From REEP01 sp964517265 (GTDB taxonomy: Bacteria > Pseudomonadota > Alphaproteobacteria > Rhodospirillales > Defluviicoccaceae): a DNA stretch of 6,199 nucleotides. This document shows positions 1 through 5,203 of this stretch, one piece after another; position 1 is the stretch's first letter, and each line of letters begins with the position of its first letter. The stretch covers positions 1 through 6,199 of the forward strand of contig CAZFBS010000088.1 of the NCBI GenBank assembly GCA_964517265.1. Direction: 5' to 3'. The translations under genes were made by a program, and so were the position numbers. The notes below the pieces were generated by a model. It was given only the letters and a program-made list of their open reading frames with translations. It searched no databases and had not been told where the DNA came from.

Positions 1-64
1 ATCGATTCACAACCTCTGCCCCTTTGTCACCCTCTCTTTCACCCGATTGCCCTGGATCAACCAT
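1..64 (-). CDS. Possible 5' end of a further gene, cut by the window edge
   Basis: An ATG on the minus strand at 64-62 opens a frame that stays open for 21 codons to the left edge. It begins M-V-D-P-G-Q and is rich in Gly, Glu and Arg. It starts 18 nt after the stop of the DUF6456-like fragment, with a purine-rich stretch (GAGAAGATGAGA) upstream that could serve as a weak ribosome binding site. If the fragment was once followed by the next phage-type gene, this could be that gene. So short an open stretch could also arise by chance in GC-rich DNA. I recognise no family, and confidence is low. Confidence 0.2.
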   Translation of the reverse strand, partial: MVDPGQSGEREGDKGAEVVNR

Positions 65-82
65 GGTCTCATCTTCTCGGCT

Positions 83-292
83 TCAGGTATAACTGTCATG
101 CTTTACCAGCATCCCCAGCGCCGCCACCAGGATCTCCTGCGCTTGCTCGACGCGCACCGGATGGTCGTTCCGTCCCTGCCGCAGCGCCCATTCTCTGAGA
201 CTGCGCTGCAGGCCAACGACGTGCCAAGCGCAGCTGCCGGCCCCGCCCAGCGCAGCGAGTGCCTTGCCGACGCCGCGGTGTGGACAATTCAC
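83..292 (-). pseudogene. C-terminal fragment of a DUF6456-like phage-type protein (second copy)
   Basis: This 69-codon frame matches the C-terminal third of the complete protein at 3810-4340, from about residue 108 of that protein onward. Shared blocks include VGKAL, AGSCAWHVVGLQRSLREWA, PVRVEQAQ and ILVAALG. By hand count about 48 of 62 aligned residues are identical, with a four-residue (12-nt) deletion relative to the full copy and a diverged tail. The first two thirds of the gene are absent. Homology stops near position 280, just before the glutathione S-transferase gene ends at 308. The frame is intact. It can start at GTG 292-290 with AGGAG at 299-303, six nt upstream, so it may be expressed as a short protein rather than being dead. 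I call it a pseudogene because a related full-length version lies in the same window. Its function is unknown. Confidence 0.75.
92..280. repeat. Left copy of a direct repeat flanking the four cargo genes
   Basis: This DNA aligns with about 3826-4025 in the same orientation. From 113 to 240 the offset is a constant 3733 bp. Positions 185-214 are identical to 3918-3947 over 30 bp, and 220-240 are identical to 3953-3973 over 21 bp, with only two mismatches between those blocks. After 240 the left copy lacks 12 nt and the offset becomes 3745. Outside the shared C-terminal coding sequence I see no similarity on either side. The repeat is therefore a duplicated 3' gene segment, not an insertion-sequence end. 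Confidence 0.8.
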
Positions 293-298
293 CTTCCG

Positions 299-303
299 CT
301 CCT
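299..303 (-). promoter_or_regulatory. Ribosome binding site before the truncated DUF6456-like copy
   Basis: AGGAG on the minus strand lies six nt upstream of the GTG at 292-290 and five nt after the TAA of the glutathione S-transferase gene. The spacing is near ideal. It argues that the truncated copy can be translated, possibly by re-initiation after the upstream gene. A chance purine run cannot be excluded. Confidence 0.4.
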
Positions 304-307
304 GACC

Positions 308-949
308 TTATCCGCTCGGCGGCTGCTTGCCCTCCGCCATGAGCGCGTCATCAATTTCCCGCGCGCGCACCGCAGCCGGCCGCGAGGTGATCCGCTTCAC
401 GTAAGGCTCGAACACCGCTCGTTTCTCGATAGTGCCGAAGGTCATCCCCCAGCTGATCTGCGAGCCGACATAGACGTCGGCTGCGCTGAAGCGATCGCCA
501 ACGAGATAGTCCTGCCCGGACAGCGCAGCCTCAAGAGCTGACACGACTTCGGCAAGGCTGCCATAGCCCACCATGCCCCGGCGCTCGGCTGGCACTTCGA
601 CACCGAGCGCCTGGTTGCTCACGGCTGCGTCCAGGGGACCGGCGCCGAAGAACATCCAGCGGTAGTAGGGCCCTCGCAGCCGGTCATCTGCCGGGGGCGC
701 CAGTCCGGCATCCGGAAACGCATCGGCGAGATAGGCGCAGATTGCGGCCCCCTCCGTCACCACAATGTCCCCATGACAGAGGGCCGGCACCTTGCCCATC
801 GGGTTGATGGCGAGATACTGGGGCGCCTTCATCGTCGTCCCGAATTCAAGAAGCTGGGTGCGGTACGGCTGCCCGATTTCCTCCAGCATCCAGCGCACAA
901 TGCGGCCCCGCGACATCGGGTGGGTGTAGAAGACCAGCTCATCCGTCAT
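308..949 (-). CDS. Glutathione S-transferase family protein
   Basis: This 213-aa cytosolic protein has the usual length and layout of the family. The N-terminal thioredoxin-like domain covers about residues 3-80. It has YTHPMSRGR at 8-16, offering Tyr8 or Ser13 as candidate glutathione-activating residues, the cis-proline in KVPAL (Pro55), and TEGAAI at 65-70, which binds the gamma-glutamyl group. The all-helical C-terminal domain follows, with the conserved FSAADVY at 154-160. By family it would conjugate or transfer glutathione to electrophiles, or act in stress defence. The substrate cannot be read from sequence. The ATG at 949 has only a weak AAGG nine nt upstream. A 125-nt gap separates it from the PAQR gene, so it may have its own promoter, but I could not identify one. 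It is followed within 15 nt by the truncated DUF6456-like copy. Confidence 0.9.
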   Translation of the reverse strand: MTDELVFYTHPMSRGRIVRWMLEEIGQPYRTQLLEFGTTMKAPQYLAINPMGKVPALCHGDIVVTEGAAICAYLADAFPDAGLAPPADDRLRGPYYRWMFFGAGPLDAAVSNQALGVEVPAERRGMVGYGSLAEVVSALEAALSGQDYLVGDRFSAADVYVGSQISWGMTFGTIEKRAVFEPYVKRITSRPAAVRAREIDDALMAEGKQPPSG

Positions 950-1074
950 GGTCGATTACCTTCAGCTTCCCGTGTATTGGCCATCCCGAACCTGCACGCC
1001 GATCACAGATGCCGATGGTCCGAACGTGCCCCTTTGGGATCACATGACACGAAAACTCATCACGGCCTCGTTCA

Positions 1075-1776
1075 TCAGGTGAGGCTGCCCGGCAGCGCCA
1101 CTTCGCTCATAATCGCTGTGTAATGACATACAGCGGCGGCGGCGACGAAGCCATGCCAGATCGCCTGCTGATAGGGCAGCCGCTCCCAGAGGTGAAACAG
1201 CACGCCGATCGTGTAGAGAACGCCGCCGATCACCAGCAGCATGATTGCTGGCGGCGACACCGACGCGAGCAGCGGCTCGATCGCCACGATGATGGTCCAG
1301 CCGAGAAACAGGTAGAGCGCGATCGACAGACGGGCGAAATGGTTCACCCAGATCAGCTTCAGCACCACGCCCACGCTCGCCACGATCCAGACGTAGACGA
1401 GCAGCCACTGGCCCCAGATGCCGTCGATCTTCATCGCAAGAAAGGGGGTGTAGGTGCCGGCGATCATCACGAAGATGGCGGCATGGTCAAACCGGCGGAG
1501 CAGATCGCGGTGCTTTGGGCTGCGGCTGGCGTTGTAGAGTGCCGAGCAGATCAGCATCGCCAGCAGCCCGCAGCTATAGACGAGCAGGCTGACGGTCAGA
1601 GTGAGGCTGTCCTGCGGGACAGCGGCTGCCATCAGAAAGATGACACCGATAAGGCCCGCGGCGATGGCGAGCCCGTGCACCCATGCGTCGGCAATCCGCT
1701 CGCCGCGGCTGAGCGGGCGTGGGAGTCCTCGGCGTGCGCGCGCCCTGGTATCCGCCATCCCGTTGATCGTTTTCAT
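1075..1776 (-). CDS. Hemolysin III / PAQR family integral membrane protein
   Basis: This 233-aa protein has a basic, Arg-rich N-terminus (residues 9-27) followed by about seven hydrophobic segments, the architecture of bacterial hemolysin III (TrhA-like) and PAQR proteins of the inner membrane. Family signatures are RIADAWVHG near residue 27, CSALYNASR near 77, RFDHAAIFVMIAGTYTPF at 95-112, and AIWHGFVAAAAVCHYTAI at 205-222. The expected metal-site positions differ from the canonical family. Asn82 occupies the SxxYH histidine position and Gln204 the first His of HxxxH, while Asp97, His98, His208 and His218 are kept. Family roles include membrane lipid homeostasis; the hemolysin name is historical. 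The start could be ATG 1776 or the in-frame ATG at 1758, and neither has a convincing ribosome binding site. It is 117 nt downstream of a methyltransferase gene on the same strand. Confidence 0.9.
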   Translation of the reverse strand: MKTINGMADTRARARRGLPRPLSRGERIADAWVHGLAIAAGLIGVIFLMAAAVPQDSLTLTVSLLVYSCGLLAMLICSALYNASRSPKHRDLLRRFDHAAIFVMIAGTYTPFLAMKIDGIWGQWLLVYVWIVASVGVVLKLIWVNHFARLSIALYLFLGWTIIVAIEPLLASVSPPAIMLLVIGGVLYTIGVLFHLWERLPYQQAIWHGFVAAAAVCHYTAIMSEVALPGSLT

Positions 1777-1806
1777 GGCTGCCGTTGGCCAGCGTTGACG
1801 CCGTCA

Positions 1807-1839
1807 TATCCCCATGAGGCAGGCGCAGGCTATCCCCAT
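1807..1839. repeat. Short direct repeat upstream of the PAQR gene
   Basis: The 9-mer TATCCCCAT (plus strand) occurs at 1807-1815 and again at 1831-1839, separated by a GC-rich linker that contains GCAGGC twice in tandem (1819-1830). The pair lies 31 to 63 bp before the PAQR start at 1776. The 24-bp centre-to-centre spacing, slightly over two helical turns, would suit a regulator bound to one face. No clear -35/-10 pair could be placed. This is a suggestion only. Confidence 0.25.
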
Positions 1840-1893
1840 TGGCGGGCGAGCCTTGAAAGCCGGCAACAGCTCAAGGCAGATCGGACGCACCGT

Positions 1894-2586
1894 TCAGATG
1901 GTAGGAAGACAAAAGCGCTTTGGCCGGCGAGCCGAGAACAGCGCGACGCAGCCGAAGACATCAATCCATACCTCTGCATAGGTTTTTGCGAGCACGGTAC
2001 GCAGAGCATCGAGATGATCATCGGCATTCGAGAAGATGCCCTTGGCGTTGTAAATCGCCATCAGCTTCCGGGCCGCCCGGTTCACGTACACCCCACCGCT
2101 GAGGATGGTCGCACCAAAGAGCACCCCAGCGGGGCCGAGGAAAGCGTTGAGGTTACCGAACACCACCGCTTTTGCTGCGAGATCTCCCGGCAGGCAATGC
2201 AGCACATACATCAAACCAATGGAGTCAAATGCCGGCGCGTCGATATCCAGAGGTCGGAGCACGTCCCTGCGGTAGAGCATGGGCCGATACCGGTGTAGCC
2301 TTCGCGCCGCAACCTCAAGGCTGTTGTGGTTGGCGTCGACCAGGATCAGACGGGGCTTCGGCGAGGGAAACGTGCAGCGGTCCAGGAAGTAGCCCGTGCC
2401 AACGCCCACATCCATGTGGTTCCGGCTGACCTGACGATCGTAGAGCGCGCGCAGGTGCGTTGTGGGGCATCTCCAAATCAGCGGATTGGAGATCCCGTGC
2501 ACCCAGGCATCATAGATGGTCAACACCGTCTTCGTGTAGACAGCGTGACCCGCAAGAGCATGGTCGGTCGGTTTCACCTCAGACAT
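1894..2586 (-). CDS. Class I SAM-dependent methyltransferase
   Basis: This 230-aa soluble protein has a Rossmann-type methyltransferase fold. Motif I is DVGVGTGYFLDR at residues 59-70, preceded by the distinctive NPLIWRCPT at 34-42. The acidic end of strand 2 that contacts the ribose is in ILVDAN (Asp84). FDSIGLMYVLHCLPGD near 120-135 matches motif IV and its flank, and GVLFGATIL near 154-162 matches motif V/VI. The C-terminal LMAIYNAKGIFSNADD and GCVALFSAR blocks recall a subgroup I associate with small-molecule or secondary-metabolite methylation. That is a recollection, and the substrate is unknown. The ATG at 2586 has AGGA nine nt upstream. It differs clearly from the other methyltransferase in this window, so the two are not a recent tandem duplication. 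Confidence 0.85.
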   Translation of the reverse strand: MSEVKPTDHALAGHAVYTKTVLTIYDAWVHGISNPLIWRCPTTHLRALYDRQVSRNHMDVGVGTGYFLDRCTFPSPKPRLILVDANHNSLEVAARRLHRYRPMLYRRDVLRPLDIDAPAFDSIGLMYVLHCLPGDLAAKAVVFGNLNAFLGPAGVLFGATILSGGVYVNRAARKLMAIYNAKGIFSNADDHLDALRTVLAKTYAEVWIDVFGCVALFSARRPKRFCLPTI

Positions 2587-2798
2587 TCATTATTTTCCTG
2601 AGCATGAAGAGAGCGGTCTCGGTGGTAGCCATAGTAAGCCGCCAGTTGCTTCTCCGGCCGCTGATGTCGAGGTCCGGTGTCTGGGGCAACTCGGACATTC
2701 CATCTACGACTGCTGAACGGAGAGTTTTGACCCAAAGCCGACGTTCGACAATAGCAATAGGTTTCCGCCTCCTGTCACGTTCCGGCACGAACCACGCG
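2587..2798. other. 212-nt intergenic stretch between the two methyltransferase genes
   Basis: No recognisable gene. On the minus strand one frame is open from a TTG at 2809 to a stop at 2579-2581, with an internal ATG at 2698 that would give 39 residues (MSELPQTPDLD start). It overlaps the stop of the upstream methyltransferase and the first codons of the downstream one, a coupling-like layout. Its composition matches no family I know and it lacks a clear ribosome binding site. The stretch looks less GC-rich than its neighbours. It more likely holds the promoter or leader of the 1894-2586 gene, or a degenerate dispersed repeat, than a real protein. Confidence 0.3.
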
Positions 2799-3608
2799 TC
2801 AGCGTTCAAGAACCCAGATCATGAATGGGCTCGTTTCGTCGTGGAAAGGCGAGCGGTCATAGGAGCCGTAGAGGGCAGCCACCCGGAAGCCGCTGGCCTC
2901 AGCCAAGACCTCGAATCCGCTCCGGTTCACAAGGCTGAAGTGGACATCAAGCCAATGCTTGTTCTTTAAGCACCCCTCCAGATCGTACTGCTCGTAGAAT
3001 TGCGACGCCCGCACCAGCGATGTATCAGGGAGGAACTGCTGTAACGACCACAACAGGAGCGTGCCTCTTCCTTCTGGTAGCGTGAATGTCCCCAGCAGCC
3101 GGAGTTGTCCATCCACCATAGCACGACGGACCGAAGGGTTGTGCATCGTGCAAACGAAGCGACCGCCGGGCTGCAGGTGGGCCATGACCCGCTCTAGCGC
3201 CGCTTGCTGGGCTTCAAGCGTGATCAACTCGCCGAAGGACTGGAACGGCAGCAAAGCAAGGCCGTAAGAGCGTCCAGGTAGCGCCAATTGGCAGACGTCC
3301 GCCTCGACGACCTCGGCCTCGAGCCCCCCATCCGCCAGCTTTGTACGGAGCCGCGCCAGCATGGAACCCGAAATGTCCACGCAGGTCAGCTTCGCCCCGG
3401 CCTTCGCCAGGGGAAGGGAGAGCCGCCCGGTGCCGGCCATCAGCTCCAGCACTGGACCGGACGTCATCGTCAGCTCCTCCAGGAAGAAAGGAATGTCGGC
3501 CGTTGTGGTGACATAGACGTCATAAAGGTCTGCGATCCAGGCCTGTGCTCCGGTGGTTGACACAGCTTCCTCCCGAAATTGCTCATTGGACAAGACGTGA
3601 CGCGCCAA
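2799..3608 (-). CDS. Class I SAM-dependent methyltransferase (second, unrelated subgroup)
   Basis: This protein of about 269 aa has a clear SAM-binding core. ADLYDVY at 26-32 and DIPFFLEEL at 38-46 lead into motif I, VLELMAGTGRLSLPLA at 53-68. CVDISGSMLARLR at 76-88 contains the ribose-contacting Asp78, and VEADVCQL at 101-108 the adenine-contact acidic residue. LLPFQSFGEL at 119-128 and LQPGGRFVCTMHNP at 145-158 follow. The C-terminal part, with a pair of Phe/Trp-rich strands, probably forms the substrate cap and closes with MIWVLER. It resembles the broad Methyltransf_25-type group acting on small molecules or other unknown acceptors. The 5' end is uncertain. No upstream ATG or GTG exists in frame, the first usable codon is TTG at 3608, and no good ribosome binding site precedes it. 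A TTG at 3593 is an alternative. Confidence 0.82.
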   Translation of the reverse strand: MARHVLSNEQFREEAVSTTGAQAWIADLYDVYVTTTADIPFFLEELTMTSGPVLELMAGTGRLSLPLAKAGAKLTCVDISGSMLARLRTKLADGGLEAEVVEADVCQLALPGRSYGLALLPFQSFGELITLEAQQAALERVMAHLQPGGRFVCTMHNPSVRRAMVDGQLRLLGTFTLPEGRGTLLLWSLQQFLPDTSLVRASQFYEQYDLEGCLKNKHWLDVHFSLVNRSGFEVLAEASGFRVAALYGSYDRSPFHDETSPFMIWVLER

Positions 3609-3669
3609 GCGCGTGCGCGGCCATGGTAACGCATTCGCACGCGGGGGCGCCGCGGAAGGCAGCTTATGG

Positions 3670-3810
3670 CTATTCGCGTCGAATTGGGGCGACCGCTGTC
3701 GGCAGTTGCCCTTGGGAGTAAAGCCGGCCTACCAGGGCTCCCCAGCCGAGGAGTGCGCCGCTTCGTGCGACGCCCTCCCGAACTAATTCCGCCATCACCG
3801 CCGCCCACAT
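3670..3810 (-). CDS. Possible 46-aa small protein at the end of the phage-type operon
   Basis: A frame starts at ATG 3810-3808, sharing its A with the TGA of the DUF6456-like gene (TGATG). The same arrangement joins that gene to the one before it. It runs to TAG at 3672-3670. The product starts MWAAVMAELVREG, carries a Gly/Ala/Leu-rich middle (SGALLGWGALVGRL) that could be an amphipathic or membrane-associated helix, and ends with PIRRE. An in-frame ATG at 3795 is an alternative start. I recognise no family. It may be a genuine small phage-type protein or the truncated 5' end of the next gene, cut where the cargo begins. The junction favours translation, but the length alone proves nothing. 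Confidence 0.4.
   Translation of the reverse strand: MWAAVMAELVREGVARSGALLGWGALVGRLYSQGQLPTAVAPIRRE
3672..3684. repeat. 13-bp interrupted palindrome ATTCG-CGT-CGAAT
   Basis: Five-bp arms separated by three bp, about 64-76 bp upstream of the putative TTG start of the methyltransferase at 3608 and overlapping the last codons of the 46-aa frame. It could be an operator half-site pair, but no promoter hexamers could be placed beside it. Chance occurrence is quite possible. Confidence 0.2.
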
Positions 3811-3822
3811 CACCGCCGCCCA
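3793..3822. repeat. Two tandem copies of a 15-bp unit at a stop/start junction
   Basis: CATCACCGCCGCCCA is repeated exactly twice (3793-3807 and 3808-3822). Because 15 is a multiple of three, the unit duplicates five codons in each frame. In the 46-aa frame it gives two candidate start codons (3810 and 3795) and reads as repeated W-A-A-V-M. It spans the TGA of the DUF6456-like gene, so slippage here changes the gene junction without shifting frame. Confidence 0.8.
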
Positions 3823-4340
3823 TACCCGTAATACCTCATCAACACCCCCAGCGCCGCCACCAGGATCCCCTGCGCCTGCTCGACCCGCACCGGCCTGCCG
3901 CCCCAACCCTGGCGCATCGCCCATTCTCTGAGACTGCGCTGCAGGCCGACAACGTGCCAAGCGCAGCTGCCGGCGGGGCTGCCGAGCCCGCCGAGCGCAT
4001 CGAGCGCCTTGCCGACGCGCCGCCGTGCATCGAGCTGCGCTTCGGTGAGATCGCCGGGGTCGCTGCCGCCCGGCAGCCGCATCAGCGACATGCAGCGGAC
4101 GACATCGAAACAGGCGATGGTAAACTGCGCCTGGAAGTCGCGCGCCGCATCGTGCATCTCCTGGCTGATGGTGCCGGCGCGCAGCATGATGCCGAGGGTG
4201 TCGACGGTGCGGTGGTGGACCACCGGCCGCCCCTCGGGATCGGCTTCGTACACCGGCTCCAGCACGGCGTCCGGCCGCCGGATCACCGGCAGGCCGGCCA
4301 CGCCGCGTGCCGCCAAGGTTTTCTTCTTCCGACGCGCCAT
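3810..4340 (-). CDS. DUF6456-like phage/prophage-type protein
   Basis: This 176-aa soluble protein begins with a basic MARRKKK stretch that may contact nucleic acid. The central HRTVDTLGIMLRAGTISQEMHDAARDF at about 43-69 and the C-terminal RVGKALDALGG...GSCAWHVVGLQRSLREWA at about 108-141 match what I recall of DUF6456, a domain of unknown function in alphaproteobacteria. ILVAALGVLMRYYG closes it. The ATG at 4340 shares one base with the TGA of the upstream gene (TGATG), which fixes the start despite an open frame running further 5' to 4454. It is the fifth gene of an overlapping cassette headed by a RuvC-like nuclease, so a phage replication or regulatory role is plausible but unproven. Its last third is duplicated at 83-292. 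Confidence 0.8.
   Translation of the reverse strand: MARRKKKTLAARGVAGLPVIRRPDAVLEPVYEADPEGRPVVHHRTVDTLGIMLRAGTISQEMHDAARDFQAQFTIACFDVVRCMSLMRLPGGSDPGDLTEAQLDARRRVGKALDALGGLGSPAGSCAWHVVGLQRSLREWAMRQGWGGRPVRVEQAQGILVAALGVLMRYYGYGRR
3826..4025. repeat. Right copy of the direct repeat flanking the cargo genes
   Basis: This is the C-terminal coding part of the intact DUF6456-like gene. It aligns with 92-280 in direct orientation and contains the 30-bp identical block at 3918-3947. It has an extra 12 nt after 3973 relative to the left copy, encoding the LGSP-like loop that the fragment lacks. Confidence 0.8.
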
Positions 4341-4543
4341 CACGCACACTCCCTTTGTCCGTAGAGGCGGATCGCCTCGTTGATCAGCGCCTGGCGGATG
4401 ATGGCATCGCGCACGTCGGCGGGGTTGATCACCACGATCCCCTGCTTGCGCCACGCCGCCCGGCGCATGACAAACAGTTCCTCCTCGCCAGGCGGCGTCC
4501 GCGGCAGGTGGCGTTCGAGCGAGCCGCGTATCCTGCTATCCAC
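4340..4543 (-). CDS. 67-aa phage-type hypothetical protein
   Basis: A small soluble protein, MDSRIRGSLERH at the N-terminus, then EEELFVMRRAAWRKQGIVVI and ADVRDAIIRQALINEAIRLYG. I recall similar short proteins (RRAAW...QG...VRD...RQALINEA...YG) beside phage genes in alphaproteobacteria, without an assigned function. The predicted structure would be mostly helical. The start is GTG at 4543-4541, giving an 8-nt overlap with the DUF6378-like gene. The stop shares a base with the start of the DUF6456-like gene. That tight packing on both sides is the best evidence that the gene is real. Confidence 0.65.
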   Translation of the reverse strand: MDSRIRGSLERHLPRTPPGEEELFVMRRAAWRKQGIVVINPADVRDAIIRQALINEAIRLYGQRECA

Positions 4544-4796
4544 GGGTCACCTCCCGCAGGCATGCCGCGTAGCCGGCGACATCGACGATGCTGTCGAGGT
4601 GCGAAGGATCGTGGGTGAGCCGGGCGAGCTTGAGGTCGATCAGGCACAATGCCACCTGCGCCGGGGTCACGGCGACCCCCAGCACCAGCGACCAGCGCGC
4701 GGCGATGGCGGCAAAGCTCTCTTCCGCCGACCCGTACGTCTGCTCGCGGTGCTCGATCACGCCGGCGGCGTGCTGCAGCAGCATGGCGCCGTTCAT
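4536..4796 (-). CDS. DUF6378-like phage protein
   Basis: This 86-aa protein carries the pattern I associate with DUF6378, a short phage-encoded family of unknown function. It has HREQTYGSAEESFAAIAARW at 16-35, then TPAQVALCLIDLKLARL at 44-60 and HLDSIVDVAGYAACL at 66-80. The family is helical and the conserved K-x-A-R and D-x-x-x-D-x-x-G-Y residues are present, suggesting a complete protein. The ATG at 4796 overlaps the preceding stop as ATGA (4 nt), so I take this start rather than the longer open frame that extends to 5282. The neighbours on both sides are phage-type genes. Proteins of this kind commonly sit among phage replication or nucleotide-metabolism genes. Confidence 0.75.
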   Translation of the reverse strand: MNGAMLLQHAAGVIEHREQTYGSAEESFAAIAARWSLVLGVAVTPAQVALCLIDLKLARLTHDPSHLDSIVDVAGYAACLREVTRG

Positions 4797-5203
4797 CGTG
4801 CAGTCTCCCCATCGGTGGTGTCTGCAAGTGCCGTCAGGGGCGAAATCTGGGCGGTACGGCGCGACGTTGGCGTCGTCGGCACATGCAGGCTCTCCGGCAG
4901 GGAGTTGCGAGCGTACCGCTCTGTGTGGAGCCGTGACGTCGCGATCGCCGCCGAACCGTCTGCCGCTTGCCGCTTCCAAGCCTGGAAGCTCTCCGGCAAA
5001 GCGTCCAATGCCGCCTGTCCTTCTGGATCGACGACGGCGTCCTTCTCGTGAATGCAGCGCATCAGCACCGCTTTCGTCGACGCGACAAAGCTGACAGCAT
5101 CCCAACTCTTGCGGTTCTTCCGCCGCCGGCACAGCATCCACTGCCGGTCGTCGGCGAGAACCGCCCAGGTCGCGGACAGCCGGAGCACCATGCGGTCTGT
5201 CAT
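4793..5203 (-). CDS. 136-aa phage-type hypothetical protein
   Basis: The N-terminal 75 residues look folded: LRLSATWAVLADDRQWMLCRRR at 7-28, KSWDAVSFVASTKAVLMRCIHEK at 32-54 and ALDALPESFQAW at 65-76. The first part reads as beta-strand rich with a basic RRRKNRK loop. The last 50 residues are rich in Thr, Ser, Pro and Arg and probably disordered. I recall similar small proteins (W..L.D..QW.L.RR ... LMRCI.E) in alphaproteobacterial prophages, but no function. ATGA overlaps at both ends (with the RuvC-like stop and the DUF6378-like start) support the gene and its start at 5203. Confidence 0.6.
   Translation of the reverse strand: MTDRMVLRLSATWAVLADDRQWMLCRRRKNRKSWDAVSFVASTKAVLMRCIHEKDAVVDPEGQAALDALPESFQAWKRQAADGSAAIATSRLHTERYARNSLPESLHVPTTPTSRRTAQISPLTALADTTDGETAR

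Noticed and set aside
47..541. 164-codon plus-strand frame over the fragment and GST
   Set aside because: It is antisense to two sequences with clear homology, has no ribosome binding site and no domain.
1850..1877. GCCTTGA...TCAAGGC hairpin (7-bp stem, 14-nt loop) after the 1894-2586 methyltransferase
   Set aside because: It is correctly placed for a terminator, but the loop is long and no T-run follows on the minus strand, so I do not call it one.
1123..2298. 391-codon open frame on the plus strand
   Set aside because: It lies antisense to the PAQR and methyltransferase genes. Its product is rich in His, Gln, Asp and Arg with no domain pattern, typical of a GC-rich shadow frame.
3670..4347. 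Long minus-strand frame overlapping the DUF6456-like gene in another frame
   Set aside because: Only its last 46 codons, after the TGATG junction, are plausible. The upstream part is Arg/Ala/Gly-rich shadow sequence.
3666..4364. 232-codon plus-strand frame opposite the DUF6456-like gene
   Set aside because: Pro/Arg/His-rich composition and no motifs. The minus strand holds a recognisable protein with coupled start and stop.
4380..5051. 223-codon plus-strand frame
   Set aside because: It is antisense to three overlapping minus-strand genes, with low-complexity Arg/Ser composition.
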